Part shown: in pieces, positions 1-9,832 of the stretch
Layout: each line of letters begins with the position of its first letter
Numbering within the stretch: position 1 is the first letter of the stretch
Assembly: GCA_021292165.1 (NCBI GenBank)
Contig: CM037876.1
Location: 110,489,379 to 110,553,378, forward strand
Origin: Shinisaurus crocodilurus
Taxonomy: Eukaryota; Chordata; Lepidosauria; Squamata; Shinisauridae
DNA length: 64,000 nucleotides
Direction of reading: 5' to 3'
Translations under genes and position numbers: made by a program
The notes under the pieces: generated by a model
Told to the model about the DNA's origin: nothing
Database searches by the model: none
The model's input: the letters and a program-made list of their open reading frames with translations, nothing else

Positions 1-599
1 GAAAACATGGTAGCTCTCCTAGCCCCTCCAGTTCTGATTCCCTAACTCCAAAACAGCACTGGCCAGATTCCGTGGGAATGGACTCTGGAACAGATGGGGA
101 GGGGGAGGGGGAAGAGGAGGCTGCAGAGATGCCTCTCTAGGAAGATAACCAGGACCCAGCTGTGCTGTCAAGGTTAGAGCTAGAGGCCGGGGAAGTGGGG
201 GGAGAAGAATCTCTGGGGACAGGGAAGACAGAGGTGTGGAAGGGGGGCAAAACCAGCCTCGGTAACTGATGCCTGAGAGCGGCGGTAAATTACGTAGGCA
301 AGAACAGCTGACATCTCTTCGTAGATCAGCTCGGTTGGCTAACAAGACTCTTGACCTGCCTTGGGGGCAGAGTCGGTTCTCTAGTTTGTGGAGGGTGAGG
401 AAGCGCGAAACACCTCAGTGCAGAATCAACTGTTTAACCTTCCTGACCTCCCATTGAGGAGATAAAGGGTCTTGAATCACTTTCTTTACTTTTGTGTAAC
501 ACTTTTCTGCAACCACCCTGCTTTTGCTTAATAAAACTCTACAAAGAAACACATGAGCTGCGTTTGCTCACATGAGAGAGGGGGAGTAGGAGAGAGACA
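1..599. other. No gene; possible degenerate LTR-retroelement 3' end
   Basis: A purine-rich stretch is followed by a short + frame at 269-457 containing RRSARLANK, a basic motif seen near the C-terminus of some LTR-retrotransposon polyproteins. An AATAAA lies at about 529-534. No terminal repeats or protease/RT motifs are visible, so the class is a guess. Confidence 0.2.
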
Positions 600-1000
600 C
601 AGACAACAGCGACCAAAAGCTGTTTCCGTGCCAAAACCAGGCCTGAACCCCGACTGAAATGGATCCAGATAATCAGTCTTATCCAAGACCACCTGGACTG
701 GATCTGGTTGGCCACTACCCACTCTAGGACCTTGCCCGGGAAAGGAACATTCACTACAGGCCTAAAGTTATTAAGATCTTCCGGGTTCAGGGAGGGTTTC
801 TTCAGGAGTGGCCTCCCCACCGCTTCTGTAAAGTGGTATGGGGCCGCTCCCGCTCTCGAGGCATTAATCACCTCCCTGGCCCAGCCAGCTGTTCCCTCCC
901 TGCTATTTTTTATGAGGCAAGAGGGGCAAGGATCCAGCACGGATGTAGTTGCGCAAACCTGTCCAAGCACTTTGTCAACACCCTCGAGCTGTTGTCACAT
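600..1000 (-). pseudogene. L2-type LINE reverse transcriptase fragment
   Basis: The minus strand encodes the N-terminal part of an L2-clade reverse transcriptase: DPCPSCLIKNSREGT, then RPLLKKPSLNPEDLNNFRP, then FPGKVLEWVVANQ and, in a shifted frame, YLDPFQSGFRPGFGTETA. These are the usual finger-domain signatures upstream of motif A. The catalytic YADD region is missing and the reading frame is broken between the finger motifs. This is an old truncated insertion without coding capacity. L2 pieces at 14826-17005 and 39235-39960 belong to the same broad family. Confidence 0.8.
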
Positions 1001-1436
1001 TTTGCAACACTCTTTGTTGTCTTTTCTAATATAGACAATGTAATTGGGGTTAATGCCATTATGCCAATCTCTGCCACTCTGGCATTACCTGTGAGAATGT
1101 ACAATTATTCTCAGTGCCTTAATTTTTCCACATCAAGGCAAACAAGAGACACAGCATCGGTTAACAAAACCCAATAGGTGGGTCTTTGTCTCTTGATGAC
1201 AATTTTCTCCAGTTTGATTTCGGTTGGGTTGGATAAACAATCCACACCTTTTGGCCTGGGATCTGATCCTTATTTGTAGATCTAAATCCGTTCTCTCTTC
1301 CCATTGTCTGATCTGGTCCTGCCACTTCCTGAATGACAGGCACATTTAATTTTTCACAGCTGTGCAATGCACTGATCAAATTTAAAAAGTGACTTCAGTT
1401 TAACCAGTACTTGTACTTCACATTCATGGTTTAAAT

Positions 1437-1974
1437 CAGGGGTCCTCAAACTTTTTAAACAGGGGGCCAGTTCATTGTCCCTCAGACTGCTGGGGGGCTG
1501 GACTATAGTTTGGAAAAAAAATGAACGAATGGATCATGTAAAAAAAAGGACCAGGGTCCTTTTTTTTTTTACTTGATTAAATGGAAAGTTATTATAAATT
1601 AATAATAAATTAATTATAAATTAATTTGCTGTCTAAAATTGAAATACATTAAATTTTAAAAAAGGTATAGAAAGGCTTGATTTGCACACTGCACATATCT
1701 TATTTGTAGTGCAAAAAAACAGGAAAAACAATACAATATTTAAAATGAAGAACAATTTTAATCAACATATGCTTATTAGTATTTCAATGGGAAGTATGGG
1801 CCTGCTTTTGGCTAATGAGATGGTCAATGTCCAGTTCCATATTTGTCACTGCTAGTCGTAACAAGTGATGCAAGTGTGCATCAGTTAGTCTGGATCTGGT
1901 TGCAGATTTCAGATGTTTCATTCGGGAAAAAGTCTGTTCACAGACATAGGTGCTGCCAAAGATGGTTGCCATTG
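1437..1974 (-). mobile_element. hAT (Charlie/GTF2IRD2-like) transposon 3' end with transposase C-terminus
   Basis: The end at 1437 begins CAGGGGTCCTCAAACTTTTT, a typical Charlie-type hAT terminus. On the minus strand 1972-1784 encodes a hAT C-terminal dimerisation segment (FGSTYVCEQTFS, then KSATRSRLTDAHLHHLLR and AVTNMELDIDHL) just inside that end. The upstream transposase, including any DDE residues, is absent: similarity stops near 1974. AT-rich 3' UTR-like sequence fills 1500-1780. No matching 8-bp target duplication was found at the inner edge, so this is a truncated fossil of an autonomous element. Confidence 0.8.
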
Positions 1975-1976
1975 AT

Positions 1977-2022
1977 GAGCAGTATTTAGTATGAGTAATG
2001 AGCAGTATTTAGTATGAGTAAT
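1977..2022. repeat. 23-bp tandem repeat, two copies
   Basis: Two identical 23-bp units, 1977-1999 and 2000-2022, abut the truncated hAT edge. Replication slippage during or after the truncation would explain them. Confidence 0.9.
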
Positions 2023-2257
2023 AAGCATTATTTACCAGCCACAGAGCTGGTGGTCCACATCCTGCAACTTTGTTCCACATAAAGGTGCATAAGATTACAG
2101 CCTTACAGCCTCATCTTATGCATGTCTACTTGGAAGTAAGTTTCACTGAATTCAAGGAGACTTTTTCCCCAGGTAAGTTTACAAAGGATCACAGCCTTAA
2201 AAGTACAAACCCATTCCTTGGGGTAGGTCAGGAAGACCTGGTACCCAGAGAACATAG

Positions 2258-2457
2258 TGAGAGCCAGTGTGGCATAGTGGTTAGTTAGAGTGTTTGACTG
2301 GGACTCAGGAGATCCAGGTTCTAGTCCCTACTCAGCCATGAAGCTCACTGGGTGACTTTGGGCCAGTCACTAACTCTCAGTTTAACCTACCTCACAGGGT
2401 TATTGTGAGGATAAAATGGAGAGGAGGAAGATTATGTAAGCCACCTAGGGTTCCTTA
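2258..2457 (+). repeat. Sauria-type tRNA-derived SINE
   Basis: The sequence starts GAGAGCCAGTGTGGCATAGT, an A-box-like start, and has a B-box-like GGTTCTAGTCC at 2317-2327. The tRNA-unrelated body reads GGGTGACTTTGGGCCAGTCA then CCTACCTCACAGGGTTATTG. The 3' part (GGATAAAATGGAGAGGAGGA, then GTAAGCCACCTAGGGTTCC) is the LINE-derived tail. This is the standard squamate SINE layout. It is the main reason for calling the genome squamate. Confidence 0.85.
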
Positions 2458-2469
2458 CCAGGGATGTTG

Positions 2470-2610
2470 AAGAGTCCTTGGTCTCGAGTCACAAGTTGAG
2501 TCACGAGTCTTTGGACCCAAGTCTCGAGTCCGAGTCCAAGTCCTTGGTCCAAAATGGTGACTCACGGGTCCCGAGTCACTCCCAAAGCTGACTCCACAAG
2601 TCCCTATTAA
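2470..2610. repeat. Degenerate GAGTC-rich repeat
   Basis: GAGTC/GACTC motifs recur every 8-15 bp (for example TCACGAGTCTTTGGACCCAA and CTCGAGTCCGAGTCCAAGTC). It looks like a decayed short tandem repeat or the core of an unnamed MITE. No clean ends were found. Confidence 0.5.
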
Positions 2611-2861
2611 AATCAATGGGGGTTTTCCACAACAAAATAAGGCTACTTCAGATGTGTGGCTTAAATAAATTCTAGGCGCAAGTGTGCCTTTTTATTTCAA
2701 AACTCTGCCACTGATTTTGGCAAGAACAGACCAGGCAGAAAAACCAAAATAACCAGGCAGGCAGAGAAGGCAGAGAACCCCAAAGCAGGCAGGCAGAGGC
2801 CTTTGTCTTGGACAATTCAAACTGTGGAACTGGTTAAGAAGAGACCAGGCAGGCAGGCAGT

Positions 2862-3470
2862 ATTTCAAGCACAAGAATAAACAACAGAGGTGATAATGGG
2901 CAACCCTGTCTTGTTCCTCTATGTATTCCACACGGTTTCGTCATATCGCCATTGACAATTATTTGTGCTGTTTGTGAAGTATAAATTGACTTTATCCATT
3001 TTATAAAGTTCTCTCCAAAATCCATTTCCTTCAGTACTTTAAAGAGAAACCCCCAATTTAAATTGTCAAACGCTTTCTCTGCATCTAAGAAAATCAATGC
3101 AGCATGTTTTTCATTATGTTTTCCCAAGTATTCCAAAATGTCTAAGACTGTTCTAACATTATCCCTCAGCTGTCTTTTAGGTAAAAAACCACATTGATCT
3201 TCATGAATAAATTCTTGAAGAATTATTTTTAATCTTTCCGCCAATATCATTGTAAACAGCTTGTAGTCATTATTCAGTAATAATATTGGTCTATAATTTC
3301 TTGTTAAGGTTAAATCTTGTCCCTCTTTAGGTATTAATGTTATATTTGCCTCTTTCCATGTCTCCGGCCTCCGGCCTCCTTGCAAAATAGAATTCATCAT
3401 TTTTTGTAAAGGTTGTATGAGTTCATCTTCAAATCTCTGATAGTATTTACCAGAAAGTCCCGGCGCCTAT
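2862..3470 (-). pseudogene. Internal fragment of a young L1 ORF2 (reverse transcriptase)
   Basis: The minus strand encodes the L1 RT from just after the PGPDG region through ETWKEANITLIPKEG, motif A (LIFLDAEKAFDNL) and motif B (GTRQGCPLSPLLF), stopping at LVLEIL before the FADD motif. It is almost identical to 29710-30325 of the young L1 in this window, with a few substitutions and a roughly 9-bp deletion near 3465. Both ends are internal to L1: there is no 3' UTR, poly(A) tail or visible target duplication. At 2862 it abuts GGCAGGCAGGCAG repeats; at 3470 it abuts CR1 sequence. Confidence 0.85.
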
Positions 3471-3474
3471 AAGG

Positions 3475-4165
3475 TGACAGTAAAGAACAGTAAGGAATAA
3501 ATTCAGACCCATGCTGACAGGAGGAATTTAACCACCAACCCAAGGAGCAGCAGAGATGGGTTGGAGACTCCTACTGAGAGGGACAGAAGCATCTATTTGT
3601 ACACCGGACATGTCATCTTGGGAGGTTGCCTTCCCGGAGCACGTGTTCAAGATGTAATGGAGAGGCTACCGAGACTCATCAGACCAACCGACTACTATCC
3701 TCTCCTGCTGATCCATGTGGGAATGAATGCTATGCTACAGCCAGAGGAAATACTGAATGGATCTCCAAGGTCTATGAGGCTCTAGGTGGGGAAGTGGAGG
3801 AATTTGAAGCACAAGTGGTATCTTCATCAATCCTTCCTGTGAAAAGTCAGGGCATTGGGTACTGAAAGTTAACAGCTGGCTATGCAGACGAGGAAAAATA
3901 TTTTTGCTGGAGCTTTGCAAATGTGATCAAGAGGGCTAACTCGGGGCGGGGGGGGAGCCCAAAGCTAACTACTGAGTCAAGTATTAGGGACAGGAACATA
4001 AGGGACAAAGGGGGAGCAAGACAGTGGAGGCGGAGCCCAGTAATTTGCAGATAAATAGAGCAGGGAAACCTGGATGTTGCAACATCTGTCGCCTCCAATG
4101 TCTTAATTTTAATGCCCTTAATATTAATGCACAGAGTATGGGAAACAGGATGATCTCAAAATCCT
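3475..4165 (+). pseudogene. CR1 LINE fragment spanning the ORF1 end and ORF2 start
   Basis: The + strand encodes the SGNH-esterase-like segment of reptile CR1 ORF1: PGARVQDVMERLPRLIRPTD, then YYPLLLIHVGMN, with Asp replaced after GMN, then in another frame SSSILPVKSQG. Near 4085-4150, CNICRLQCLNFN precedes NINAQSMGNR, the start of the CR1 ORF2 endonuclease. Several frameshifts and stops are present and the piece lacks both CR1 ends. The esterase family is thought to act in retrotransposition particle assembly; here it is dead. Confidence 0.75.
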
Positions 4166-4850
4166 AAGGTGGGATCAGGGATGGCCTGAAGGTAAGGGCA
4201 AAGAGGCCAAGGACCCCCCTCCCACTTCCGTCCCCCTCCCCCAGACTGTACTCTCTTAAAAAAAGAAAGAAAATTAAAGCAGTGCAGCAGTAGCAGCAGC
4301 ATTTCCCCCTGCTTCTTCCTCCCTGTTGTGCCCATTGCTGGCTAGGGGGAATTCTCTGGGCATGCTCAGAACATCTCTCCACCCCCCATAATGCCCAGTA
4401 TGCAGAAGTTTCCTTTCTGGAGGATGCTTTCCAGCAGGGCATCCTGTACAACAATCTCCTGAAAGCTGTATGGGTGCAGCCACAGCCAATCAGCGTAAAA
4501 TAAATCACCCCACTCACCTGTGCAATGCAGGTAGCAGCAAGGCCCTTGGCTGGTGGCCTTCTCAGCACAGCCTCCACTCTGCCTTGGAGGGAGGGAGGGA
4601 GGGAGGGAAGAAAGGGATGGGGAGGAAAAAGAGGCTTTAAAACAGCAAAAGAGAAAAACTAAAAGGGAAAAAAGCATTATAATAGCTGGTGGAGGGTAAT
4701 GCTTAATAATAATAAATACAGCATGGGTGGAATTGGCTCACTTCTTTCTGTTCATCTCTGCCTTGCGCTCAGCAATCTGCCTTCCTCTCCGTCTCTGGCT
4801 CATTGCTTCTAAGAACCCTAAAACTGTTTGCTCTGTTTTTTCTCTGTTGT
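4166..4850. other. No gene; GC-mixed repeat-like sequence
   Basis: Short CAG/GGGA runs (GGGA repeat near 4588-4608) lie in otherwise unrecognised sequence. Open frames on the minus strand (4164-4677) have no family signature. Confidence 0.5.
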
Positions 4851-4851
4851 T

Positions 4852-5120
4852 TTCTCTTCTGCCTTGTGCTGTGTGTGTATCCCCTTGAAAAAGTATCCTT
4901 ACCTTGGTGGCTGGTTCCCACCACCAAGCCCTTTTTTATTTAATCTTTTAGGTTTGTTCACCTCGTGTTTATTGTGTGTCCTCTGCTTGGTGTAAAGCTG
5001 CCCTTGGTTTATGTAGGTTCTTTGCCTCCCCTTCCCCACTTTGATTCCTATATATTCCTGTCTGGCTTCTAATCTATCCACCTCTGTTCTAGAATCTACC
5101 CTCCAAGCCCACTCACCAAG
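4852..5120. repeat. Tandem unit, copy 1 (about 270 bp)
   Basis: The segment from TGTGTATCCCCTTGAAAAAG through CTGTCTGGCTTCTAATCTAT to the poly-C-like end matches 5150-6590 once the insertions there are removed. It is the uninterrupted unit of a direct duplication. Confidence 0.7.
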
Positions 5121-5189
5121 AGAAAGACAGCATCCATTCCTCTCTGGTTTTTCTCTGCCTTGTATTGTGTGTATATCCCTTGAAAACAG

Positions 5190-5285
5190 CTTTACAATAG
5201 AATCCTATACAAGTTGACTCAGAAGGAAGCCCCCTTGAGTTCTGTATGACTTACTTCCAGGTAACTGTATATAAGATTGCAGTCC
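5190..5285. repeat. Short dispersed squamate repeat (ACTTACTTC core)
   Basis: It contains AATCCTATACAAGTTGACTC at one end and TATATAAGATTGCAG at the other, flanking GACTTACTTCCAGGTAACTG. The same core recurs at 2128-2210, 8248-8295, 9337-9410, 12146-12200, 35616-35665 and 36249-36295. The family is common in lizards; I cannot name it with certainty. Confidence 0.55.
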
Positions 5286-5335
5286 TTGGTGGCTGCTGCC
5301 AAGTCCTTTTTATTTAATCTTCTTCTTTGTTTATT

Positions 5336-6424
5336 GTTTTAATAAATTTTATTTAATTTTTCCCAAACAAAATACAACCATAACACAGAATTTGAACTAA
5401 AACTACATAAAATAAATCATAAAGTGCACCCCCCCTCGGGACCAATTAATATGCTTCCATCAGGAACGGTGCAGGGCTGTTTGGCGCCCTAGGCCAAATT
5501 ATATTTAGCGCCCCCCTCGTGCCGTGGGGGGGGGGCTCCGGAGCAAAGCAGCCCTGCTCTGCAACCCCCCCCCCGCGCCACCACCACCTACCTTCCCCCC
5601 GCCCCCGCTGCTGGCTGCTGCTGCTGCTGCCGCCGCCTCCTCCTCCGACGCGATGGGACCCCCGCGCTTTACGACGGGAAGGTAGGTAGGTGGTTGGTGG
5701 GCGTGCGCGCGCGCGCGGGGGGGGAGGTGCGGTGGCGGCGGCGGCGGCGGCGGCGGCGGCCGGCAAGCGGGCGGGGAGGCGCGGCAGGCAGGGCAGGAGC
5801 GCGCCGGAGGCGAGGAAGGGGCGCAGAAACTCTGCGCCCTCTTCCGCCACGCGCCCTAGGCAGCTGCCTGGGTCTGCCTAGCAGTAGCGCCGGCTCTGGC
5901 TTCCATCCCCTTGATCAATTACTATTCCGTATTCCAAAAATATAACATATCCTGACAAGGCATACTCCCTTTCCCCTTTATTAACACATAATCTAGAAAC
6001 TGACCCCAAATATCTTTTAAATTATTTATCTTTAGCTGTCCCTTTTTACATTTAATACTACAAGTCAATTTATCATTAAGGGCTATATCCCATATCTCCT
6101 TATACCAGTCAGTGATTAGAAAGTCATGCTGAACCTTCCATTTCCTCGCATTCATTAACCTAGCCGCTGTTAACAAATTTACAATTAATTCCTTCATATT
6201 TTGAGAACAATTAACTTTCTCTGTTATTGATAACAGTTCTAATTTTGGACAGACCTCCAAATTAATACCAATAAATTCTCTGCACAGATAAATTTCCTGA
6301 CATCCTCTCCAACACAATACGGAGCAATTCTTGTCTATTCAGTTTAATCTTACTGGAGTTAAATACCACCTCCAAATCAATTTATAAAAGTTTTCCTTTA
6401 TCCTTATTGAGATTGCTCTCCACA
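5336..6424 (-). pseudogene. 5'-truncated L1 3' end (ORF2 C-terminus plus 3' UTR)
   Basis: On the minus strand 6317-5922 encodes the end of L1 ORF2, aligning with the C-terminus of the full ORF2 at 28318-32081: LLTAARLMNARKWK, then WYKEIWDIALNDKLT, matching MTMAARLLYAQKWK and the following helix. The 3' UTR runs to 5336 with an A-rich tail on the minus strand. Flanking octamers TGTTTATT (5328-5335) and TGTTCATT (6425-6432) are a probable, slightly diverged target duplication. The body is split by a hAT MITE at 5461-5898. Confidence 0.75.
5461..5898 (-). mobile_element. hAT-type MITE with CpG/triplet-rich core (CAG..CCGGYGC family)
   Basis: It is bounded by an exact 8-bp target duplication GCTTCCAT (5453-5460 and 5899-5906). 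The termini are CAGGAACGGTGCAGGGC on the left and GCGCCGGCTCTG on the right. The inner edges GGCGCCCTAGGCCAAAT and CGCCCTAGGCAGCTGCC are shared with the members at 15310-15473 and 25542-26150. The core is very GC-rich with (CGG)n-like runs, and the long Ala/Pro frames in it are compositional. It inserted into the L1 3' end. Confidence 0.85.
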
Positions 6425-6802
6425 TGTTCATTGTGTGTCTTCCTTCCACCCATCCTATGTGAGGCTCAAGCTCCCCTCATTTTTGGTAGGTTCTTTTCTT
6501 CCTATCCCACCCTTTAATTCTTATTTCTGTCTGGCTTCTAATCTCCCCCCCCCCATCTACCTGTATTGTAGAATCCCCCCACCCCCCAAGTGAGACATGG
6601 GGGTGTTGGGGAGGCACCTGAACATGGCCCCCAGATCTTTAGAGCTGCCCCAATTGCCATCATCTGCCTTAATAAACAAGCCTGCTTCTTCCCTCTGAAC
6701 TCAGTAGCCTTGCAGTTACTAGGAGACGTTAGGACTTGCTCCCTTAGCAGACTAATAGGGAGTGTAGCATGAAGGCACCAGCCTTTTAAACTAGGGGAGA
6801 GG

Positions 6803-6916
6803 CTGCCACCTTTCCTTCCATGGTCTGCTCATTATTTTCATTAAGTCCAGAGTCCAAAGTTGCCATCTTTCTTTCCACAGTCTGCTCATTATTTTCATTA
6901 AGTCTGGAGTCCAAAG
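6803..6916. repeat. 57-bp tandem duplication
   Basis: Units 6803-6859 and 6860-6916 share TCTGCTCATTATTTTCATTA and GAGTCCAAAG with a handful of mismatches. Confidence 0.85.
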
Positions 6917-7603
6917 TTTCCTAACAACACCACTGTCCCCGATTGCTACTGGGCAATTGCACTTGTGCCCTGGGCCATGTAGTGCAGGAAAGCCCTGGCA
7001 AGAGGAAGAGCAGGCTCGTTGGCTGCTCACATATCAGATGGAGTGCCAGAGACCTTCCTCATCTGTTGCTTCCTCCAAGCTGGCCCAGGCCCCTTACCTT
7101 GGAGGGTTGCAGAACTGGGTTTGCTTGCAAAAAGGGTTTGAATAAGCAACAATGTCTAAATTTGGGGCAAGTGTAGTGTACAGCTTGCCCTGGCTTCCTG
7201 GCTTGCTTGAGTGTGTCTGGAACTCCTTGACTCTGCAGTCATCTTCCTGCAGTACACCTGCTTTTTGCGTGATCCATGTGGCCAGATTCTGGTGGGTGCA
7301 TGCTACCTCCTTCGCACTGGGGTTTGCACTAGGCTAGAGAAAGGTGAATAGATGTGGCAGGAGGATAGGGGCTTCTTGCCCTTTTGTGTTCAAAAGCCAC
7401 AGTGCCTTGAACCACCTTAAAGACTCACAAATTTACATGGACAGGAGTCCGCTATACAGAAAGTTATTTTGAAAGATGTTGTTTTTTCTGTAACTGGAGA
7501 AAAATGGCACTTGCTGAAATAAAGGTACAAGGAGCCCTGATGAATTTTGTTGCATCTGATCCCCTTAGACTAGTTGGCTTTTTGCCCACATGTGTTTCCC
7601 CTC
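6917..7603. other. No gene recognised
   Basis: Short frames only; no domain, splice or RNA signal recognised. Confidence 0.5.
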
Positions 7604-7693
7604 CTGCTGCCTTCTTTGAATCTTTCTGCCTGTTATTTTCTGAAATCAAATGTCCTCCTCTCCCCTGTCCTTAGGAGACAGGGTCCTTTAAAG
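7604..7693. repeat. Dispersed repeat, left part (also at 20264-20365)
   Basis: GAATCTTTCTGCCTG, then CCTCTCCCCTGTCC, then GACAGGGTCCTTTAAAGAC match 20264-20365 in the same order. The next block of the 20-kb copy is found here only at 9712-9832, so about 2 kb separates the two blocks at this locus. Confidence 0.6.
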
Positions 7694-7728
7694 ACAAAGA
7701 CAGACAGACAGACACACACCCTTTAGAG

Positions 7729-7861
7729 CAGGGCTCTCCAACCTTGGGTCCCCAGATGTTGGACTACAACTCCCAAAATCCCTTGCCATGAGCCATACTG
7801 CCTGGGTATGCTGGGAGCTGTAGGCCAGCAACATCTGGGGACCCAAGGTTGGAGAGCCCTG
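7729..7861. mobile_element. Palindromic hAT MITE (CAGGGCTCTCCAACCTTGGG family)
   Basis: It is flanked by the exact 8-bp duplication CTTTAGAG (7721-7728 and 7862-7869). The arms begin CAGGGCTCTCCAACCTTGGG and end with its reverse complement, so the whole element folds into a hairpin. Other members: 10636, 23070, 24548, 39369 and 42525. Confidence 0.9.
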
Positions 7862-8295
7862 CTTTAGAGCCTGAGGCAGCTGCCTCAGACAGCTGATTTG
7901 GGACATCATGAAAAGCAGCAAATTACTCATTTAATTAATTAATTAATTAATTATTGTACTTTCACTGCCAGGGGAGTGGGGAGGTACTTGTAGGATTTTC
8001 TGCCTCAGGGGCAAAACCAACTTGACTGGTGGTTATTATGTACCTTGAGGAGGAGCACCATGGACTGCTCTACCTCAGGCAGAAAAATGTCTTGGGACCA
8101 GCCCTGGACATGGCTATAGAAACCTGTGGGGTGGGAAAAGGTAGCTGAGATGGTATAGGAAATTATGTGGGGTAGGGAAACAATTGGGGGGTACAGAGAG
8201 ATCTGTGGATGGGGAAACATGTTCAGCAGGATCACATCACTTACTGTGTAATCCTAAACATGCTTACTCAGAAGTAAATGATATATGTAGGATTG

Positions 8296-9063
8296 GTCAT
8301 CAAGGAAAGGGAGGGTAGAAAAAGCACGTCCTGGAAACCAAGGGGTTGTTGGAAACACGGTGCAGGCTCGCACGGACCAGGTCCCTGACTCTGGTCAGGA
8401 CCAAGCTATCCCAACCCTGGGCGCGGTGCCCGGAGACCGGCTACGTGAACGGCAACGCTAGCTCAGTAAGTCAGATTCTTTGTTGTGAAGTTACTTCTCT
8501 GTATTTCGCAAGCCTTCCACCTCGTATGTGTATTGGAGTACTACGCTCCACTGAACTTTATGAACTCTGTTGCTGATAGTGTGAAATTTCTGGTAGTCTA
8601 TATTAGTCCCGCTCCATTAAAGGTGTTATACACATAGCTGGCTCTTGTCTCAATATGATTCAGTGTCAATACTTGCCGCGGTTGAAATTAATTCTCACGG
8701 AAGCCACGTAACAGGCATTTTCTCAGTGCCGGTTAACCCTTTAATTGCCGAACTCACGCAAAAGACCGGCTGCGGTCCTCCACACATTGGTAATTAAAAA
8801 AACAAAACAAAAGCAAAACGAGAATAAAGGTAGCCATGCTGTCCATGAGAAATAAAGCCCACAAATTCATAGTTGGGCAATACCTTTATTGGGAATTTTG
8901 GTTGGTCCTAATGAAGCTATGCAAATATGCATTTTGATACTTTAAGAGTTGCATGATGATGAGGTTGCTAGAAACTTAATATTGCAATATTTGTTGTAGA
9001 TTTTAGGATTTCAAGAAGTTAGAACCCAAGAACTGTAAAAAAATAAACAAAAAAGGGTTCTAG
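8296..9063. other. No gene; possible LTR-like sequence at about 8350-8710
   Basis: CpG-containing sequence with CCATTAAAGGTGTTATACAC and GAAGCCACGTAACAGGC resembles part of a retrotransposon LTR. No paired repeat, primer-binding site or coding region is visible. Confidence 0.2.
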
Positions 9064-9150
9064 AATTCTAGGATTGTTGTGAACCGCCCAGAGAGCTTCG
9101 GCTATGGGGCGGTATAGAAATGAAAATTATTATTATTATTATGATTTTTA
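9064..9150 (+). repeat. Retroposon 3' tail with (ATT)n
   Basis: GTGAACCGCCCAGAGAGCTT, then GGGCGGTATAGAAAT, is a frequent lizard retroposon 3' end; it runs into an ATT microsatellite. Confidence 0.55.
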
Positions 9151-9711
9151 ACAACAACAACTACTACTACTACTAAAATAAAGTATTTCAAATAAAATGC
9201 GGAGTTACCTTTGGCGGTGGCGCTGTCTGCCTCCTCACCTGGTCTGGGAACCAGGAGCACCAAAGCAATGTCCTCCAGTCCTGAGGTCTCTGTCAGGACT
9301 ATTGTGCTTCTTACTGATGGGGGCGGGGAAGCGAGTGAGGATTTACTCAGAAGTAACTCCCATTATGTTTAATGGGCATTACTCCCTAGTAATTGTGCAA
9401 GTTTGCAGCCTAGTAGCATGGGTTATTATGGCCTACAATACACTCCCACACTCTCCCTCACCAGTGTGCCGTGTTCAGTTTGCAATTAATAGGTAAACGT
9501 TTAAGGCGCCATACTGCTGGTGCCAGGCACCCCATCTTCCCCATCTGGATATGGGTCTGAAAGACCAAGGAAAAGTGTGGGTGCATGGAGGGTAGGTTTT
9601 AAGCAAGCACAGGACATTGCACAGTTCTGTCCTGCAAGCAAGCAAAAAGTAAATTAGCTTGCCTTCTATAACATTTAAATTATAGTAATTATTTCTAATT
9701 ATGCACATACA

Positions 9712-9832
9712 TTTGCATATGTAAATTAGCATATGCAAATTTGTGTGGAATCTCCCCCCCCCCCCTTTTTTTTTGGTCCTATGGGCCTGAGCCCTGGATC
9801 TTTTTGGTACCTAGCACCGCTCCTAGAGGGAA
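9712..9832. repeat. Dispersed repeat, right part (also at 20376-20455)
   Basis: CATATGTAAATTAGCATATGCAAATTTGTG, then GGCCTGAGCCCTGGA, then GGTACCTAGCACCGCTCCT correspond to 20376-20455, which ends TACCTAGCACTGCCCCTG. That end reads like a hAT-style terminus on the minus strand. Confidence 0.6.

Larger units (their letters stand above)
5150..6590. repeat. Tandem unit, copy 2, interrupted by L1 and other inserts
   Basis: The left part is 5155-5327 (TGTGTATATCCCTTGAAAAC, then CCTTGGTGGCTGCTGCCAAG). The right part is 6425-6590 (TTCATTGTGTGTCTTCC, then CTGTCTGGCTTCTAATCTCC). Together they match 4852-5120. Inserted between them are a short dispersed repeat (5190-5285), a minus-strand L1 (5336-6424) and, inside the L1, a hAT MITE (5461-5898). 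Confidence 0.7.

Noticed and set aside
269..457. Possible LTR-retrotransposon polyprotein end (RRSARLANK)
   Set aside because: A nine-residue basic motif alone is too weak; no protease, RT, integrase or LTR pair is visible.
5446..5850. 134-residue minus frame with poly-Ala
   Set aside because: Core of the hAT MITE at 5461-5898.
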